Shown piece after piece: positions 7,432-16,280 of a stretch of 64,000 bases of DNA. Under the pieces are notes generated by a model. The model did not search any database, was not told the DNA's origin, and worked only from the letters and a program-made list of their open reading frames with translations. Position numbers and translations under genes: made by a program. The stretch is from an uncultured Sphingomonas sp. (lineage in GTDB: Bacteria > Pseudomonadota > Alphaproteobacteria > Sphingomonadales > Sphingomonadaceae): positions 248,001 to 312,000 of the forward strand of contig NZ_CALMPA010000046.1 in the NCBI RefSeq assembly GCF_937871615.1, in the 5' to 3' direction. The first letter of the stretch is position 1, and every line of letters begins with the position of its first letter.

Positions 7432-7844
7432 AGGCGATCCTGGCCTTGATCTCGGGCATGCTGTTCGGTGCCGGGCTTGCCATCTCAGGTATGGCCGATC
7501 CGGCGCGCGTTCATAGCTTCCTAGACCTGTTCGGACGCTGGGACCCGACGCTGGCATTCGTCATGGGTGGCGCGATCATTCCGATGGCGATCGCATGGAT
7601 AATCCAGCGACGTCTGGAACGCCCTTTGGCCGACGCTGCCTTCAATCTGCCCGAGACGCGCGAGTTGAACGGAAAGCTTGCGCTTGGAGCGATCCTGTTC
7701 GGCATGGGCTGGGGCGTGGGCGGGCTATGTCCTGGCCCCGCATCCTTAAGCGCCGCCGCGGCATCCACCTTGCCATCGTGGAGCCGAGCGCGGACCACTA
7801 CTATCAGCCGGGCTGGACGATGGTGGGCGCAAGGGGAGCGGTGA
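7428..7844 (+). pseudogene. Second YeeE/YedE-family protein, truncated after the GGLCPGP motif
   Basis: The start at 7428 overlaps the previous stop by 4 bp, so the two YeeE-type genes formed a pair, as in PmpA-PmpB-like two-gene systems. Residues 1-105 are normal: [36 protein letters not shown], then a helix, a charged linker and GMGWGVGGLCPGPA. The native sequence ends at about 7741, where text from a different gene begins, so the last 30 or so residues (SLSAAAASTLPSW...) are frame-shifted read-through. At least one C-terminal helix is absent, so function is doubtful. Confidence 0.65.
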
Positions 7845-8731
7845 TCCCGCTCTATCCCAAGGGTAGCATTCCGGCGCTGGGCGTGCCCGAAGCTCGGGAC
7901 ACGCAACCGGACGGCGAAACGCTGATCTATGATGTCAGCGAACCAGCATTGGAACTGTTCCGGCCAGCGCCGGGGCAGGCGAACGGCACTGCCGTCATCG
8001 TCGCGCCAGGGGGCGGATTCGTGGCGCTGGGCTATACGCGCGGCGGAACGGAAATAGCGCAAGCGCTGGCCCGTCACGGCTTCACCGCGTTCGTTCTCAA
8101 ATACCGGACGATCCGGAGCGGCGACGGCCCGATGCGGATGCCCGATGCCCATATGCGCGAGATGGACATGGTCATGGCGCGGGCGAAAGGCGGCGAGCCC
8201 GTCGAGATGCCGGCGTTCGCAGGCGAACCCCATGCGATCGAAGACGGCGCGCGCGGGGTAGCCATCGTGCGCCAACGCGCCGCCGAATGGGGCATCGATC
8301 CGCACAAGGTCGGCGTGATCGGTTTCTCGGCGGGGGCCTATCTCGCGGCCGATCTAGCGATCGGCGCGAAGCCGTCGCGCCCTGACTTCGTCGGGCTGAT
8401 CTATGGCGGTTTGCGCACCCCTGTCCCAGCAGATGCGCCCCCGGCGTTCATCGCCGGCGCTGCCGACGATGAGTATCAGCCGAACGATCCCATATTGCTC
8501 TATTCGGCTTGGCGACGAGCCGGAGCAGCCGCAGAGCTGCATCTGTACGAGCGCGGCGGGCACGGGTTCGATCTGCGTCCTCAGGGCACGACAAGCGACC
8601 ACTGGTTCGATGAACTGATCTGGTGGTTGCAGGCACGCGGCCTCGTGACGCCGACGGGTAGCCCGGCTGACGCTCTTCGCACTACTATCGGCGGCGCACG
8701 GCGACACGCTGCATCAGCTGACGTGGAGTGA
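7727..8731 (+). pseudogene. Chimeric reading frame: sulfide:quinone reductase fragment fused to an alpha/beta hydrolase
   Basis: Codons from 7742 to 7831 read ILKRRRGIHLAIVEPS, then ADHYYQPGWTMVGA, which is the early FAD-binding part of sulfide:quinone oxidoreductase. At 7832 the frame passes without a stop into an esterase of the BD-FAE/acetyl-xylan esterase type (from AVIPLYPKGSIPALG). The hydrolase part keeps the oxyanion segment VIVAPGGGF, the nucleophile GFSAGAY, an acid region (AGAADDEYQP) and the histidine in GGHGF. Its own start and signal peptide have gone. Translation could begin at 7727 (MSWPRIL) or at 7820. Whether a folded, active enzyme is made, now cytosolic, is unknown. Confidence 0.6.
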
Positions 8732-8794
8732 CGGCGCTATAGTAGGGCAAACGGCGAGATATATTCGTTATGTTTATCCGGTGCGGGGCGCCAT

Positions 8795-8833
8795 TAAAAG
8801 CCCTGCCAAGTCAATAGCTTGGCAGGGCTTTTA
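8795..8833. terminator. Strong bidirectional intrinsic terminator
   Basis: TAAAAGCCCTGCCAAG (8795-8810) and CTTGGCAGGGCTTTTA (8818-8833) form a perfect 16-bp stem with a 7-nt loop. T-runs lie at the 3' foot on both strands. It follows the hydrolase frame by about 60 bp. Confidence 0.9.
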
Positions 8834-9166
8834 TGTTTTGCGGCTTTGATGCGTTCTGATTGAGGGCCGCTCGCCAGTTTGCTTGCCCGTTGGTAGTTCA
8901 GCCTCGGCACGCGCCGGGCGAATATGATGTGAGCCAGAGCAGCAGCCCGTGGTGCAGTGCGTCGACGGCGTCGCCCGGAGGTTCGCGGATTTCCTCTATG
9001 AGATCGCCGCCATCCGTTAGGCGCACAAGCGTTTCGCCCCGGCTCTGTGATGTTGCCGCAGCGGTCGCTTTGATATTCTGCGGATGGCGCAGGGGGACCG
9101 GCTTAGGCGAGGGCGACCATCCGAGAGATTCGAATCACACCCGGCGCGACAGCGCAATGAAACCCG
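8834..9166. other. Gene-poor stretch with a possible short decayed frame
   Basis: I see no convincing gene here. On the minus strand a frame (about 9120 down to 8900) encodes TLVRLTDGGDLIEEIREPPG and then DAVDALHHGLLLWLTSY before a stop. It looks protein-like but has no good start or recognisable family, and may be a gene remnant. The palindrome GATTCGAATC occurs at 9127-9136. Confidence 0.3.
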
Positions 9167-9261
9167 CCGCTGATCCATGATTCGAAGGATCAGCGGGAAC
9201 GACACAATCCTGTAGTCTCCGACGATGCCTTTCGCATCGTCCTCGCGGCGGTGACCGCGAG
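9167..9261 (+). promoter_or_regulatory. Leader with three consecutive perfect hairpins
   Basis: Three stems follow one another before the beta-helix lipoprotein gene. They are CCGCTGATCC/GGATCAGCGG (9167-9196), GACGATGC/GCATCGTC (9221-9241) and CTCGCGG/CCGCGAG (9242-9261). The second and third are directly adjacent, and the ATG is 29 nt after the last. This could be a structured 5' UTR or a small RNA; no known riboswitch consensus is evident. Confidence 0.4.
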
Positions 9262-9289
9262 TTAACGACTCGTCCTTAAAAAGAGCTGC

Positions 9290-10582
9290 ATGAAGCACAG
9301 GCTATACACGGCGCTTGTGGCGCTGATTCCGCTGGCTGGCTGCGGCGGCACGAACGCTGCCACCGATACTGGCTCCATTATATCAATCGCGGCGCCCCCC
9401 GCGGGGAACGGGCCGAATAAATCGCCCATACCGATACCCCCGACAACACCCACGACGACGCAACCCTCAACGCCGGCGCCGACAACGCCGGCGCCGACAA
9501 CGCCGCCAACAACAACAACAACAACAACGCCGCCGGCGGATGTCACCCCTTCGCCCGCTGCGCCCGGCACGCCGGTCAGCGCGGCGGAATGGATCGCGAT
9601 GCTGAAGGCGGCGAAACCCGGCAGCACGATCGATCTTGGCAACCGGCCCGTGACGTTCGAGCGCTACAGGGGGCTTGCGAATGTCACCATCAAAGGGGGC
9701 ATTTTCGGCGCGATCACGCTCGATCAGTGGCAGAATGTCACTTTTTCGGGGACTCGCTTTACCCCCGGCGCGACCGACGATCCTCGCGGCCCGCTGGTGC
9801 TGACGTATCAGCCCGACGGCCTGCACTTCATCAATACGACATGGGTTGGGCGGAACACCCCGGACGGGCAGTTGGCCTATGCCTCGATCAGCGCGCGCGG
9901 CGGCAACAATGTTACTGTCCGGAAATCGACGTTCACCAATATGGCGAACTTCATGGCGTTCCTCCGCACGACCAACGTGGAAGTATCGGACAGCGTGTTC
10001 CAGAACGTGCGCGAGGGTGTTCAACTCGTGGGGGGAACCACCGCGCTGATAACGCGGAATCACTTCGGCCCCTATCGACCGGCGCCTGGCGACCATGCGG
10101 ACGCGGTGCAGCTATTTACCGCCGGTTTGACGCTCGCGGACGATCACGGCGCGCGCGATGTGCTGATCGAGGACAATTTCATTGATCCAGGCCCCGATTT
10201 TCACACGCAGGGCGTTTTCATGCGCGACGAGGCGGGACTCTACAACTTCGGGCGCGGCTATTCGAACATCACGGTTCGCAACAATCTCCTGATTGGCACG
10301 GGATGGCACGGCATCAGCGCGCAGGATCCGGTCCAGAATCTGCTGATCGACAGCAACAAACTGCTGATCCGCATCAATGGCGACGGCGTGACCGACAATT
10401 GGATCATGGTTAAGGCCGGCGGAGGCATTGTGCGTAACAATTACGCGGGCAGCTTTTTGCTGTCAGCGAGCGTAACGTCGAGCGGCAATACAGTCGTTGC
10501 GAGAGCGGCAACAGTCTCGGAGATATCCTCCGCGATAGCCGCGTATACACAAAGGGTGCAGGCGGCAGCGGCCAAGCAGTAA
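9290..10582 (+). CDS. Surface lipoprotein with Thr/Pro linker and right-handed beta-helix domain
   Basis: This protein has 430 residues. A lipoprotein signal ends in the lipobox LAGC at residues 16-19. A low-complexity Pro/Thr/Ser linker (about 45-95, with TTPTTT and PTTPAPTTP repeats and a run of seven Thr) follows. From about residue 105 there is a parallel beta-helix rich in N-V-T-I/V-x-x-S/N-x-F turns (ANVTIKGGIF, QNVTFSGTRF, NNVTVRKSTF, SNITVRNNLL), as in pectate lyase- and alginate-lyase-like proteins. The H-A-D-A-V-Q-L and WHGISAQD segments are typical of carbohydrate-active beta-helices. The likely role is polysaccharide binding or cleavage at the outer membrane. No polysaccharide operon surrounds it, so the substrate is unknown. 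Confidence 0.8.
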   Translation: MKHRLYTALVALIPLAGCGGTNAATDTGSIISIAAPPAGNGPNKSPIPIPPTTPTTTQPSTPAPTTPAPTTPPTTTTTTTPPADVTPSPAAPGTPVSAAEWIAMLKAAKPGSTIDLGNRPVTFERYRGLANVTIKGGIFGAITLDQWQNVTFSGTRFTPGATDDPRGPLVLTYQPDGLHFINTTWVGRNTPDGQLAYASISARGGNNVTVRKSTFTNMANFMAFLRTTNVEVSDSVFQNVREGVQLVGGTTALITRNHFGPYRPAPGDHADAVQLFTAGLTLADDHGARDVLIEDNFIDPGPDFHTQGVFMRDEAGLYNFGRGYSNITVRNNLLIGTGWHGISAQDPVQNLLIDSNKLLIRINGDGVTDNWIMVKAGGGIVRNNYAGSFLLSASVTSSGNTVVARAATVSEISSAIAAYTQRVQAAAAKQ

Positions 10583-10590
10583 ATGCCGCG

Positions 10591-11793
10591 TCAGGCGTGG
10601 CTGGCGGCTCTCTGATCCGCCAGCCATTTCCCGAGCCTGCCCCCGGCTTCGGCCAGAACGTCGTCCGGCTTGGCGAAGCAAAGGCGGACAAGGCCGGGTG
10701 GCGCAAGGCTGCTTATGTAGAATGGCGAGAGCGGGATGCTGGCGACCCCGGCTTCGTGCACCATGCGGCGGGCAAGCGCATCGCCATCGCCGCATATCCC
10801 GGAGGCATTGAGATCGACCGTCACGAAATAGGTGCCCTGGCTCGGCAAGGTCGTGAAGCCGGCCCTTGTCAGCAAGGCGACGAGATAGTCGCGCGAGCGT
10901 TCGAGCGCGGCGCGGGAGTGGATGAAGAAATCATCATCGAGGCCGAGGCCATGCGCCACCGCGATCTGCAGGCACGGCGGGGTGGTGAAGGTAAGGAACT
11001 GATGCGCGCGGGCGATCGGTTGCAGCAGCCCCGGCGATGCGATGACGAAACCCACCTTCCAGCCGGTCAGGCCGAAGATCTTGCCCGCCGATCCGATTTT
11101 CACCGCGCGTTCCGCCATGCCGGGTAAGCCGATCATCGGCACATGCGCCGCCTGATCGAATATCACATGTTCCCAAACCTCGTCGCAGATCGCGATGAGA
11201 TCGTGCGCGACACATAAGGCGGCGAGCGCTTGCAGTTCCTCCCGAGTGAACACGCGGGCGGCGGGATTGTTGGGGTTGTTCAGGACGATCGCGCGCGTGC
11301 GTGGCCCGATCGCCGCCGCGACATCGCCGATCGGCAAACGCCAGTCGGGCGGTTGCAGTGTAACGGCGCGCGCCACGCCGCCGGCGCGCTCGATCAGTGG
11401 CCGGTACGCATCGTACATCGGCTCGAACAGGATCACTTCGTCCCCCGCCGAGACGATCGCGAGCAGCGCCGCCGCGATCGCCTCGGTCGCGCCTGAGGTG
11501 ACGAGCACATTCTGCGCGCCGATATCGAGTGATTGAAAGCGGCGGTAATGCGCGGCCACCGCCTCGCGCAGTATCGGCAGGCCGGACGAGGGCGGATATT
11601 GGTTCGGCCCCGCCAGCACCGCCTCCGCCGCGGCTTGCAGCAATTCCGTCGGCCCGACCGAGTCCGGGAAGCCCTGGCCGAGGTTGATCGCCCCGGTCTC
11701 TCGGGCAAGCGCTGACATTTCCTCGAAGATCGTCGTGGCCATCGTGGCGTAAACCGGATTCACCGTGTCGATCCTTGAGGTGGAGCGGGGCAA
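10591..11793 (-). CDS. PLP-dependent aminotransferase, class I/II (YbdL/kynurenine aminotransferase-like)
   Basis: This 400-residue fold-type I transaminase shows INLGQGFPD near residue 36, SGATEAIAAALLA, LNNPNNPAARVF, the aspartate in ICDEVWEH, and the PLP lysine in KIGSAGKIFGLTGWKVGFV. The pattern with NLGQGFPD and FGLTGWKVG matches methionine or kynurenine aminotransferases of the YbdL/KAT subgroup more than aspartate aminotransferase. It sits convergent with the beta-helix gene, only 8 bp from its stop. The start could also be the internal Met at residue 18 (11742). Confidence 0.9.
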   Translation of the reverse strand: MPRSTSRIDTVNPVYATMATTIFEEMSALARETGAINLGQGFPDSVGPTELLQAAAEAVLAGPNQYPPSSGLPILREAVAAHYRRFQSLDIGAQNVLVTSGATEAIAAALLAIVSAGDEVILFEPMYDAYRPLIERAGGVARAVTLQPPDWRLPIGDVAAAIGPRTRAIVLNNPNNPAARVFTREELQALAALCVAHDLIAICDEVWEHVIFDQAAHVPMIGLPGMAERAVKIGSAGKIFGLTGWKVGFVIASPGLLQPIARAHQFLTFTTPPCLQIAVAHGLGLDDDFFIHSRAALERSRDYLVALLTRAGFTTLPSQGTYFVTVDLNASGICGDGDALARRMVHEAGVASIPLSPFYISSLAPPGLVRLCFAKPDDVLAEAGGRLGKWLADQRAASHA

Positions 11794-11941
11794 TCCCGAT
11801 CGCGTAGCAGAATTCAGCGCCCGGCGGGCCGATTCGATATTTGGAGGAATGACCGATCGTTACCGTTGCGTAGCGATGCGATCCTCCGCAATAACGCCGA
11901 TCCGTTTTTGGCCGGGGTGATTGTCCGAGGTGCGGGAGGGG

Positions 11942-13243
11942 ATGAAGGAATTGGTGGCGCGAAGGGGCGCAGGTTGGCGTGTGTCGTTGGCGCTGATCCT
12001 TGGTTCGATGATCTCCGGCACGGCGTCGGCAGCTTGTGCTCCGGGCGCTTACGGCGACGGGCCTGACGATTTCGTCGTGCTTGGCGGGCCGGCGTCCGCG
12101 CCCGCGTCGGGGCAGCGATATATCTTCCGGGACGGGCGGCGCGGAGCCACGGGCGATGCGCTGTCCCCGGTCAAATGCGTTGGCGACAGCGCCGCTTATA
12201 CCGCGCCGGACGGGCAGGTGAAGCAATGGCCCCGGATGGCGACGCGCGAGACCGATGCGAGCTTCAACAGCGCGGCAACGCGGTTGACCGGCCAGTTGAT
12301 CGAGCCGCCGGGGCCGCCCGATCCAAAGCGACCGCTGGTCGTGCTGGTCCATGGATCGGAGCGGACGATGGCGGTGGCGGCGATCTATGGCCACATGCTG
12401 GCGGCGCAGGGCATTTCGGTCTTCGCCTATAACAAGCGAGGAACCGGCACCTCGGAAGGCGAATATACGCAGAATTTCGAATTGCTTGCCGACGATGCCG
12501 CCGCCGCGCTGGGGCAGGCGCGGCGCATGGCGGCGGGGCGCTTCGGGCGCGCGGGGTTTTTTGGTGGCAGCCAGGGCGGCTGGGTCGCGCCGCTCGCGGC
12601 CACGCGCTCTCAGGCAGATTTCGTCGCGGTCGGCTTCGGGCTTGTCGTCTCGCCGATCGAGGAGGATCGCGAGCAATTGCTCGACGAGGCTCGCGCACTG
12701 CACCTCGATGCGGGCGCGACGGCACAGGTGGAGCGTCTTTCGCGGGCGACCGCGCGCTTGATGCGGACGCATTTCGCGGATGGTTTCGATGGTCTTGCGC
12801 AAGTCCGGCGCGAGATCGGCGATGCGCCATGGGCAAAGACCATCGCGGGCGAATATAGCGGCGACATGCTCCGTATGAGCGATGCCGATTTGCGCCGCAT
12901 CGGCCGCGCGCGCTTCGACAATCTCGAACTGATCTGGGACTATCCGGCGGAGGTGGCGCTGCGGAAGCTCAAGGTGCCGTTGCTGTGGGTTCTCGCGGCG
13001 GAAGATCGTGAGGCGCCGATCGCCGCAACGCGGGCCGTGCTATCGCATCTCCGTGCAGCCAGGCAGCCGATTGACACCTATCTCTTTCCCGATACCGATC
13101 ACGGCATGGTCGAATTCCGCAGCAACCCCGATGGAACCCGGACATATACCCGGATCACCGATGGTTATCTGAAGCTTCTCGCCGACTGGATCAAAGGCGA
13201 TGTCCACGGCGGATACGGTCGCGCCGAAAAGCTCGCGCGCTGA
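11942..13243 (+). CDS. Exported alpha/beta hydrolase
   Basis: This is a 433-residue secreted hydrolase. A signal peptide (about residues 1-30, ending in SGTASA) precedes a roughly 90-residue N-terminal region. The alpha/beta core has LVVLVHGSERT (oxyanion HG), the nucleophile elbow FGGSQGGW, an acid region VLAAEDREAPI and the histidine in DTDHGMVEF. Substrate cannot be told; relatives are annotated as dienelactone hydrolase-like or peptidase-like. A TTG at 11921 is an alternative start. I prefer the ATG at 11942, which gives a clean signal peptide and has GGGAGGGG directly before it, although the spacing is tight. Confidence 0.85.
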   Translation: MKELVARRGAGWRVSLALILGSMISGTASAACAPGAYGDGPDDFVVLGGPASAPASGQRYIFRDGRRGATGDALSPVKCVGDSAAYTAPDGQVKQWPRMATRETDASFNSAATRLTGQLIEPPGPPDPKRPLVVLVHGSERTMAVAAIYGHMLAAQGISVFAYNKRGTGTSEGEYTQNFELLADDAAAALGQARRMAAGRFGRAGFFGGSQGGWVAPLAATRSQADFVAVGFGLVVSPIEEDREQLLDEARALHLDAGATAQVERLSRATARLMRTHFADGFDGLAQVRREIGDAPWAKTIAGEYSGDMLRMSDADLRRIGRARFDNLELIWDYPAEVALRKLKVPLLWVLAAEDREAPIAATRAVLSHLRAARQPIDTYLFPDTDHGMVEFRSNPDGTRTYTRITDGYLKLLADWIKGDVHGGYGRAEKLAR

Positions 13244-13280
13244 CCGCATCGGTCCGCGTGGCAGCGGGATAGCGATCGCC

Positions 13281-13322
13281 GACGAAGCGGCATCCCGACA
13301 AGCGATCGGGTGCCGCTTCGTC
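13281..13322. terminator. Hairpin between convergent genes
   Basis: GACGAAGCGGCA-TCCCGA (13281-13298) pairs with TCGGGTGCCGCTTCGTC (13306-13322), with one bulged base. It lies between the ends of the convergent hydrolase and M28 peptidase genes and probably terminates both. Confidence 0.65.
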
Positions 13323-13331
13323 CGGGCGCGT

Positions 13332-14960
13332 TTACCGGCGCTCGCCCGCGCTCCGGTTGCGTAGCGCGAGGAATTCGCTGCCCGCGCTCCACGTCGGCCA
13401 TACGCCCGCCTTCGATAATTGCTTGCCCATCGTGAAGAACAGATCGACGTCCTGCGCCGCGCCGCTCAGGTTCCAGTCGGCAGACCAGGTGTCGCAGGTC
13501 TTGTGGTAGCAGGCCATATAGGCATCGAGCCACTTCTGCCCGGCGGAAAGGCCACCCGTCTTCAGGTCCGGTGCGCCGCCCAACGCCATCAGGATCATCG
13601 AGGGCACGCCGTGCCGCACGACGGAGAAATGGTCCGCACGATAGAACAGCCCGCGCTCGCTCGCGGTTTCGGGGGTGATCGTCCGCCCCTGCGCCCTGGC
13701 GGCGGAGGCGAGCAGCGTGTCGAGCGACGAATTGCCAGCGCCCACCAACGTCACATCCTTCGCCGGCCCCGCGGTCTGAAGGATATCGAGAGTGAGGTTC
13801 GCGGCGGTTTTTGCCAGCGGATAGATCGGATGCGCGGCATAATATTCGGAGCCGAGCAGCCCGCGTTCCTCGCCAGTCCACAAGGCGAAGACGAGCGTGC
13901 GCTCCGGCTTCGGCGCGGCCTTGAACAGGCGCGCCAGTTCCAGCACGCCGGCGGTGCCGAGCGCATCATCGTTCGCACCGGGGCGAAGCGTTTTGCCGCT
14001 GGCATCCGGCGGCCCCTCGCCATAGGCATCCCAGTGCGCGCCGAACATCACGGTTTCGTCAGGCCGCTTCGTGCCGGGGATTTTCGCCAGCACGTTGGCG
14101 CTCTCGATCCGCTCCGCCGTTACGGCGAGGTCGGCGGAGAAACGCGGCTTCATCTCGACCGGGCGGAACGACGCCGAGCGCGCCGCGACGCGCAGCTTGG
14201 CGAGATCGAGCCCGGCGGCCGCGAACAGCCGATCCGCCGCGTCATGCGCGAGCCAGCCCTGCAACGGCACGCGCTGATCGTCCGCCCCGCGCACGATATC
14301 GTAATTCTCGCCGTTTGAGGCATTGGCGGTAGACCAGGGATAGCCCGCCGCATCGGTATCGTGGACGATCAGCGCCGCCACCGCGCCGCGCCGCGCCGCT
14401 TCCTCATATTTATATGTCCAGCGACCGTAATAGGTCATCCGCTTGCCGCCGAAGCGCCCCGCCGCGTCTTCGCCGGGTTTCGCGACGAAATCGGGGTCGT
14501 TGACGAGGAACACTGCGACCTTGCCGCGCACATCGACGCCCTTGAAATCGTCCCACTTCGCCTCGGGCGCGGAAACGCCGTAACCGACGAATACCATAGG
14601 CGCGTCCTTGATCGCGATATGGGGATTGTCGCGCACGGTGGTCATCGCCACGTCCGTCCCCTGCACCAGCGGCATATCGCCCGCGCTGATCGTGCCGCCC
14701 GTGATTCGCGTGTGGATCAGCGGCACCTGCTGCACCCAGCGGCCATCGCTCGCGCCGGGTTCGAGGCCGAGCGTCTTGAACTGCTGCACCAGCCAGTCGA
14801 TCGTGGTTTTCTCGCCGGGGGTGCCGGGCGCGCGACCGCCGAATTCAGGCGAGGCGAGCGTTCGAACCATGTCCGACAGGTGTTGCGGATCGGTCTGCGC
14901 CGCGGCTGGAATAGCCAGCGTCAGCGCGGTGGAAAGGGCGAGGAGGGGAAGAACGCGCAT
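13332..14960 (-). CDS. Exported M28-family zinc aminopeptidase
   Basis: This protein has 542 residues with a signal peptide (MRVLPLLALSTALTLAIPAAAQ). A PA (protease-associated) insert lies near residues 130-290 and the M28 catalytic domain follows. Zinc ligands and catalytic residues are visible: H in MFGAHWDAYGEG, D in GANDDALGTAGVLE, the EE pair in WTGEERGLLGSEYY, and H in FYRADHFSVVRHGVP. Family members release N-terminal amino acids in the periplasm or outside the cell. The ATG at 14960 is chosen because GGGAG lies 6 nt upstream and because the signal peptide starts there. It follows the NYN gene by 36 bp and may share its transcript. Confidence 0.93.
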   Translation of the reverse strand: MRVLPLLALSTALTLAIPAAAQTDPQHLSDMVRTLASPEFGGRAPGTPGEKTTIDWLVQQFKTLGLEPGASDGRWVQQVPLIHTRITGGTISAGDMPLVQGTDVAMTTVRDNPHIAIKDAPMVFVGYGVSAPEAKWDDFKGVDVRGKVAVFLVNDPDFVAKPGEDAAGRFGGKRMTYYGRWTYKYEEAARRGAVAALIVHDTDAAGYPWSTANASNGENYDIVRGADDQRVPLQGWLAHDAADRLFAAAGLDLAKLRVAARSASFRPVEMKPRFSADLAVTAERIESANVLAKIPGTKRPDETVMFGAHWDAYGEGPPDASGKTLRPGANDDALGTAGVLELARLFKAAPKPERTLVFALWTGEERGLLGSEYYAAHPIYPLAKTAANLTLDILQTAGPAKDVTLVGAGNSSLDTLLASAARAQGRTITPETASERGLFYRADHFSVVRHGVPSMILMALGGAPDLKTGGLSAGQKWLDAYMACYHKTCDTWSADWNLSGAAQDVDLFFTMGKQLSKAGVWPTWSAGSEFLALRNRSAGERR

Positions 14961-14996
14961 GATAACTCCCAGGGGGCACAAGCCCGATCAGAATGG

Positions 14997-15764
14997 TTAG
15001 CGAAGGCGGCGGACGAAGACGCGGCCATCATCCCGACGCTCCGTCGCGAAATTGGGGACCGACTGGATCAGGTCCGACAGGCGCTTGAAGCCGTAATTGC
15101 GCACGTCGAAGCTCGATCGGTTGGCGGCGAGCTGGCCCATGGCGGAAAGGCTGACGAAGCCGCGCTCGTCACGCTTCACATTGTCATATGCGTCGATCAG
15201 CAGCTTCACCAGTTCGGGATCGACATCAACCTTGCGCCCGCCGTTGCTGGATTGGGCCGGCGATGCGGCGGTTGCCGGCGCGCTGCTGGCCGAGGCGGGG
15301 GGCGCGGCGGGGGCAGGGGCCGCCATCAGCTTGTCTACGTCGATGAACCGGGTGCACGCTTTCTGGAATGCCTCCGGCGTCTTGCTCGATCCGAAGCCGT
15401 ACACGTCGTGCCCGTCCTGCCGGATGCGCATCGCCAGCGGCATGAAATCGCTGTCGGAAGACATGATGCCGAACGCCTGCACCCGCCCACGATAGAGCAG
15501 GTCCATCGCGTCGATCGTCATCTTCATGTCCGTGGCGTTCTTGCCTTTGGTGAGATCGAACTGCTGCTGCGGCTCGATGCCGTATTTCACGGTCATGTCG
15601 CGCCAGCCCTTCAGCCCCGGCTTGGTCCAGTTGCCATAGACGCGGCGGATGTTGACGCTGCCCAATTCCGCAAGAACGGTGAGCACCGGGTCGATCGCGT
15701 GCCACGATGCGTTGTCGGCGTCGATCAGCAGCGCGACATTATGATTGGGGTTCTCATCGGCCAT
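14997..15764 (-). CDS. NYN (PIN-like) domain ribonuclease with OST-HTH/LOTUS domain
   Basis: This 255-residue protein has an N-terminal NYN domain (LabA/DUF88 group) with the acidic residues of a PIN-type nuclease: LLIDADNASW, KNATDMKMTIDAMDLLY and SSDSDFMPLAMRIRQDG. A Pro/Ala-rich linker (about 150-180) leads to a C-terminal OST-HTH/LOTUS RNA-binding domain ending FKRLSDLIQSVPNF...VFVRRLR. It is likely to act on RNA, although its target is unknown. The gene lies 30 bp after greB on the same strand, which suggests a shared transcript with a transcript-cleavage factor. Confidence 0.88.
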   Translation of the reverse strand: MADENPNHNVALLIDADNASWHAIDPVLTVLAELGSVNIRRVYGNWTKPGLKGWRDMTVKYGIEPQQQFDLTKGKNATDMKMTIDAMDLLYRGRVQAFGIMSSDSDFMPLAMRIRQDGHDVYGFGSSKTPEAFQKACTRFIDVDKLMAAPAPAAPPASASSAPATAASPAQSSNGGRKVDVDPELVKLLIDAYDNVKRDERGFVSLSAMGQLAANRSSFDVRNYGFKRLSDLIQSVPNFATERRDDGRVFVRRLR

Positions 15765-15794
15765 ATCGCCTGATCGACTTCGCGGCGGCGATCG

Positions 15795-16277
15795 TCAACC
15801 GTTCGGGTAAGCGATCGCCATCACCTCATATTCGCGCTCGCCGGCGGGCAGCGACACGCGGCGCAAATCGCCGATCGCGGCACCGCGCAGCGCACGCGAG
15901 AGCGGGGCGTTCCAGCCGATCCTGCCCGCGCCCGCATCCGCTTCGTCATCGCCCACCAACGTGAGCGTGCGGTGATTGTCGTCCTCGTCGGCGATCGTCA
16001 CCGTGGCGCCGAAGAACACCCGGTCGCGATCGGGCGCCCGCGCGGGATCGACCACCTTGGCCGCCTTCATCCGGCGGGACAGCCAGCCCAGCCGGCGGTC
16101 GATCTCGCGCAGGCGCTTGCGGCCATAGATATAGTCGCCATTTTCCGATCGGTCGCCGTTCCCCGCCGCCCAGGCGATCGTATCGAGCAGCGCGAGGCGC
16201 TCCTTGCCGAACAGATCGTCATATTCGGCGCGCAGCGTGGCATAGCCGGCGGGCGTGATGTAATTGGGGCGATCCAT
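15795..16277 (-). CDS. greB: Transcription elongation factor GreB
   Basis: This 160-residue protein has the GreA/GreB fold. The N-terminal coiled coil carries the acidic tip DRSENGDYIYGRKRLREIDRRLGWLSRRM, and the C-terminal FKBP-like domain includes GATVTIADEDDNHRTLTLVGDDEAD. ENGDYIYGRKRLREIDRR distinguishes GreB from GreA. GreB rescues backtracked RNA polymerase by stimulating transcript cleavage. It starts 3 bp after the stop of the lytic transglycosylase gene. Confidence 0.95.
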   Translation of the reverse strand: MDRPNYITPAGYATLRAEYDDLFGKERLALLDTIAWAAGNGDRSENGDYIYGRKRLREIDRRLGWLSRRMKAAKVVDPARAPDRDRVFFGATVTIADEDDNHRTLTLVGDDEADAGAGRIGWNAPLSRALRGAAIGDLRRVSLPAGEREYEVMAIAYPNG

Positions 16278-16280
16278 GGT

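Noticed and set aside
9121-9150. GATTCGAATC resembling a tRNA T-loop, possibly an attachment site
   Set aside because: The flanking bases do not form a T-stem or acceptor stem and no integrase is nearby.
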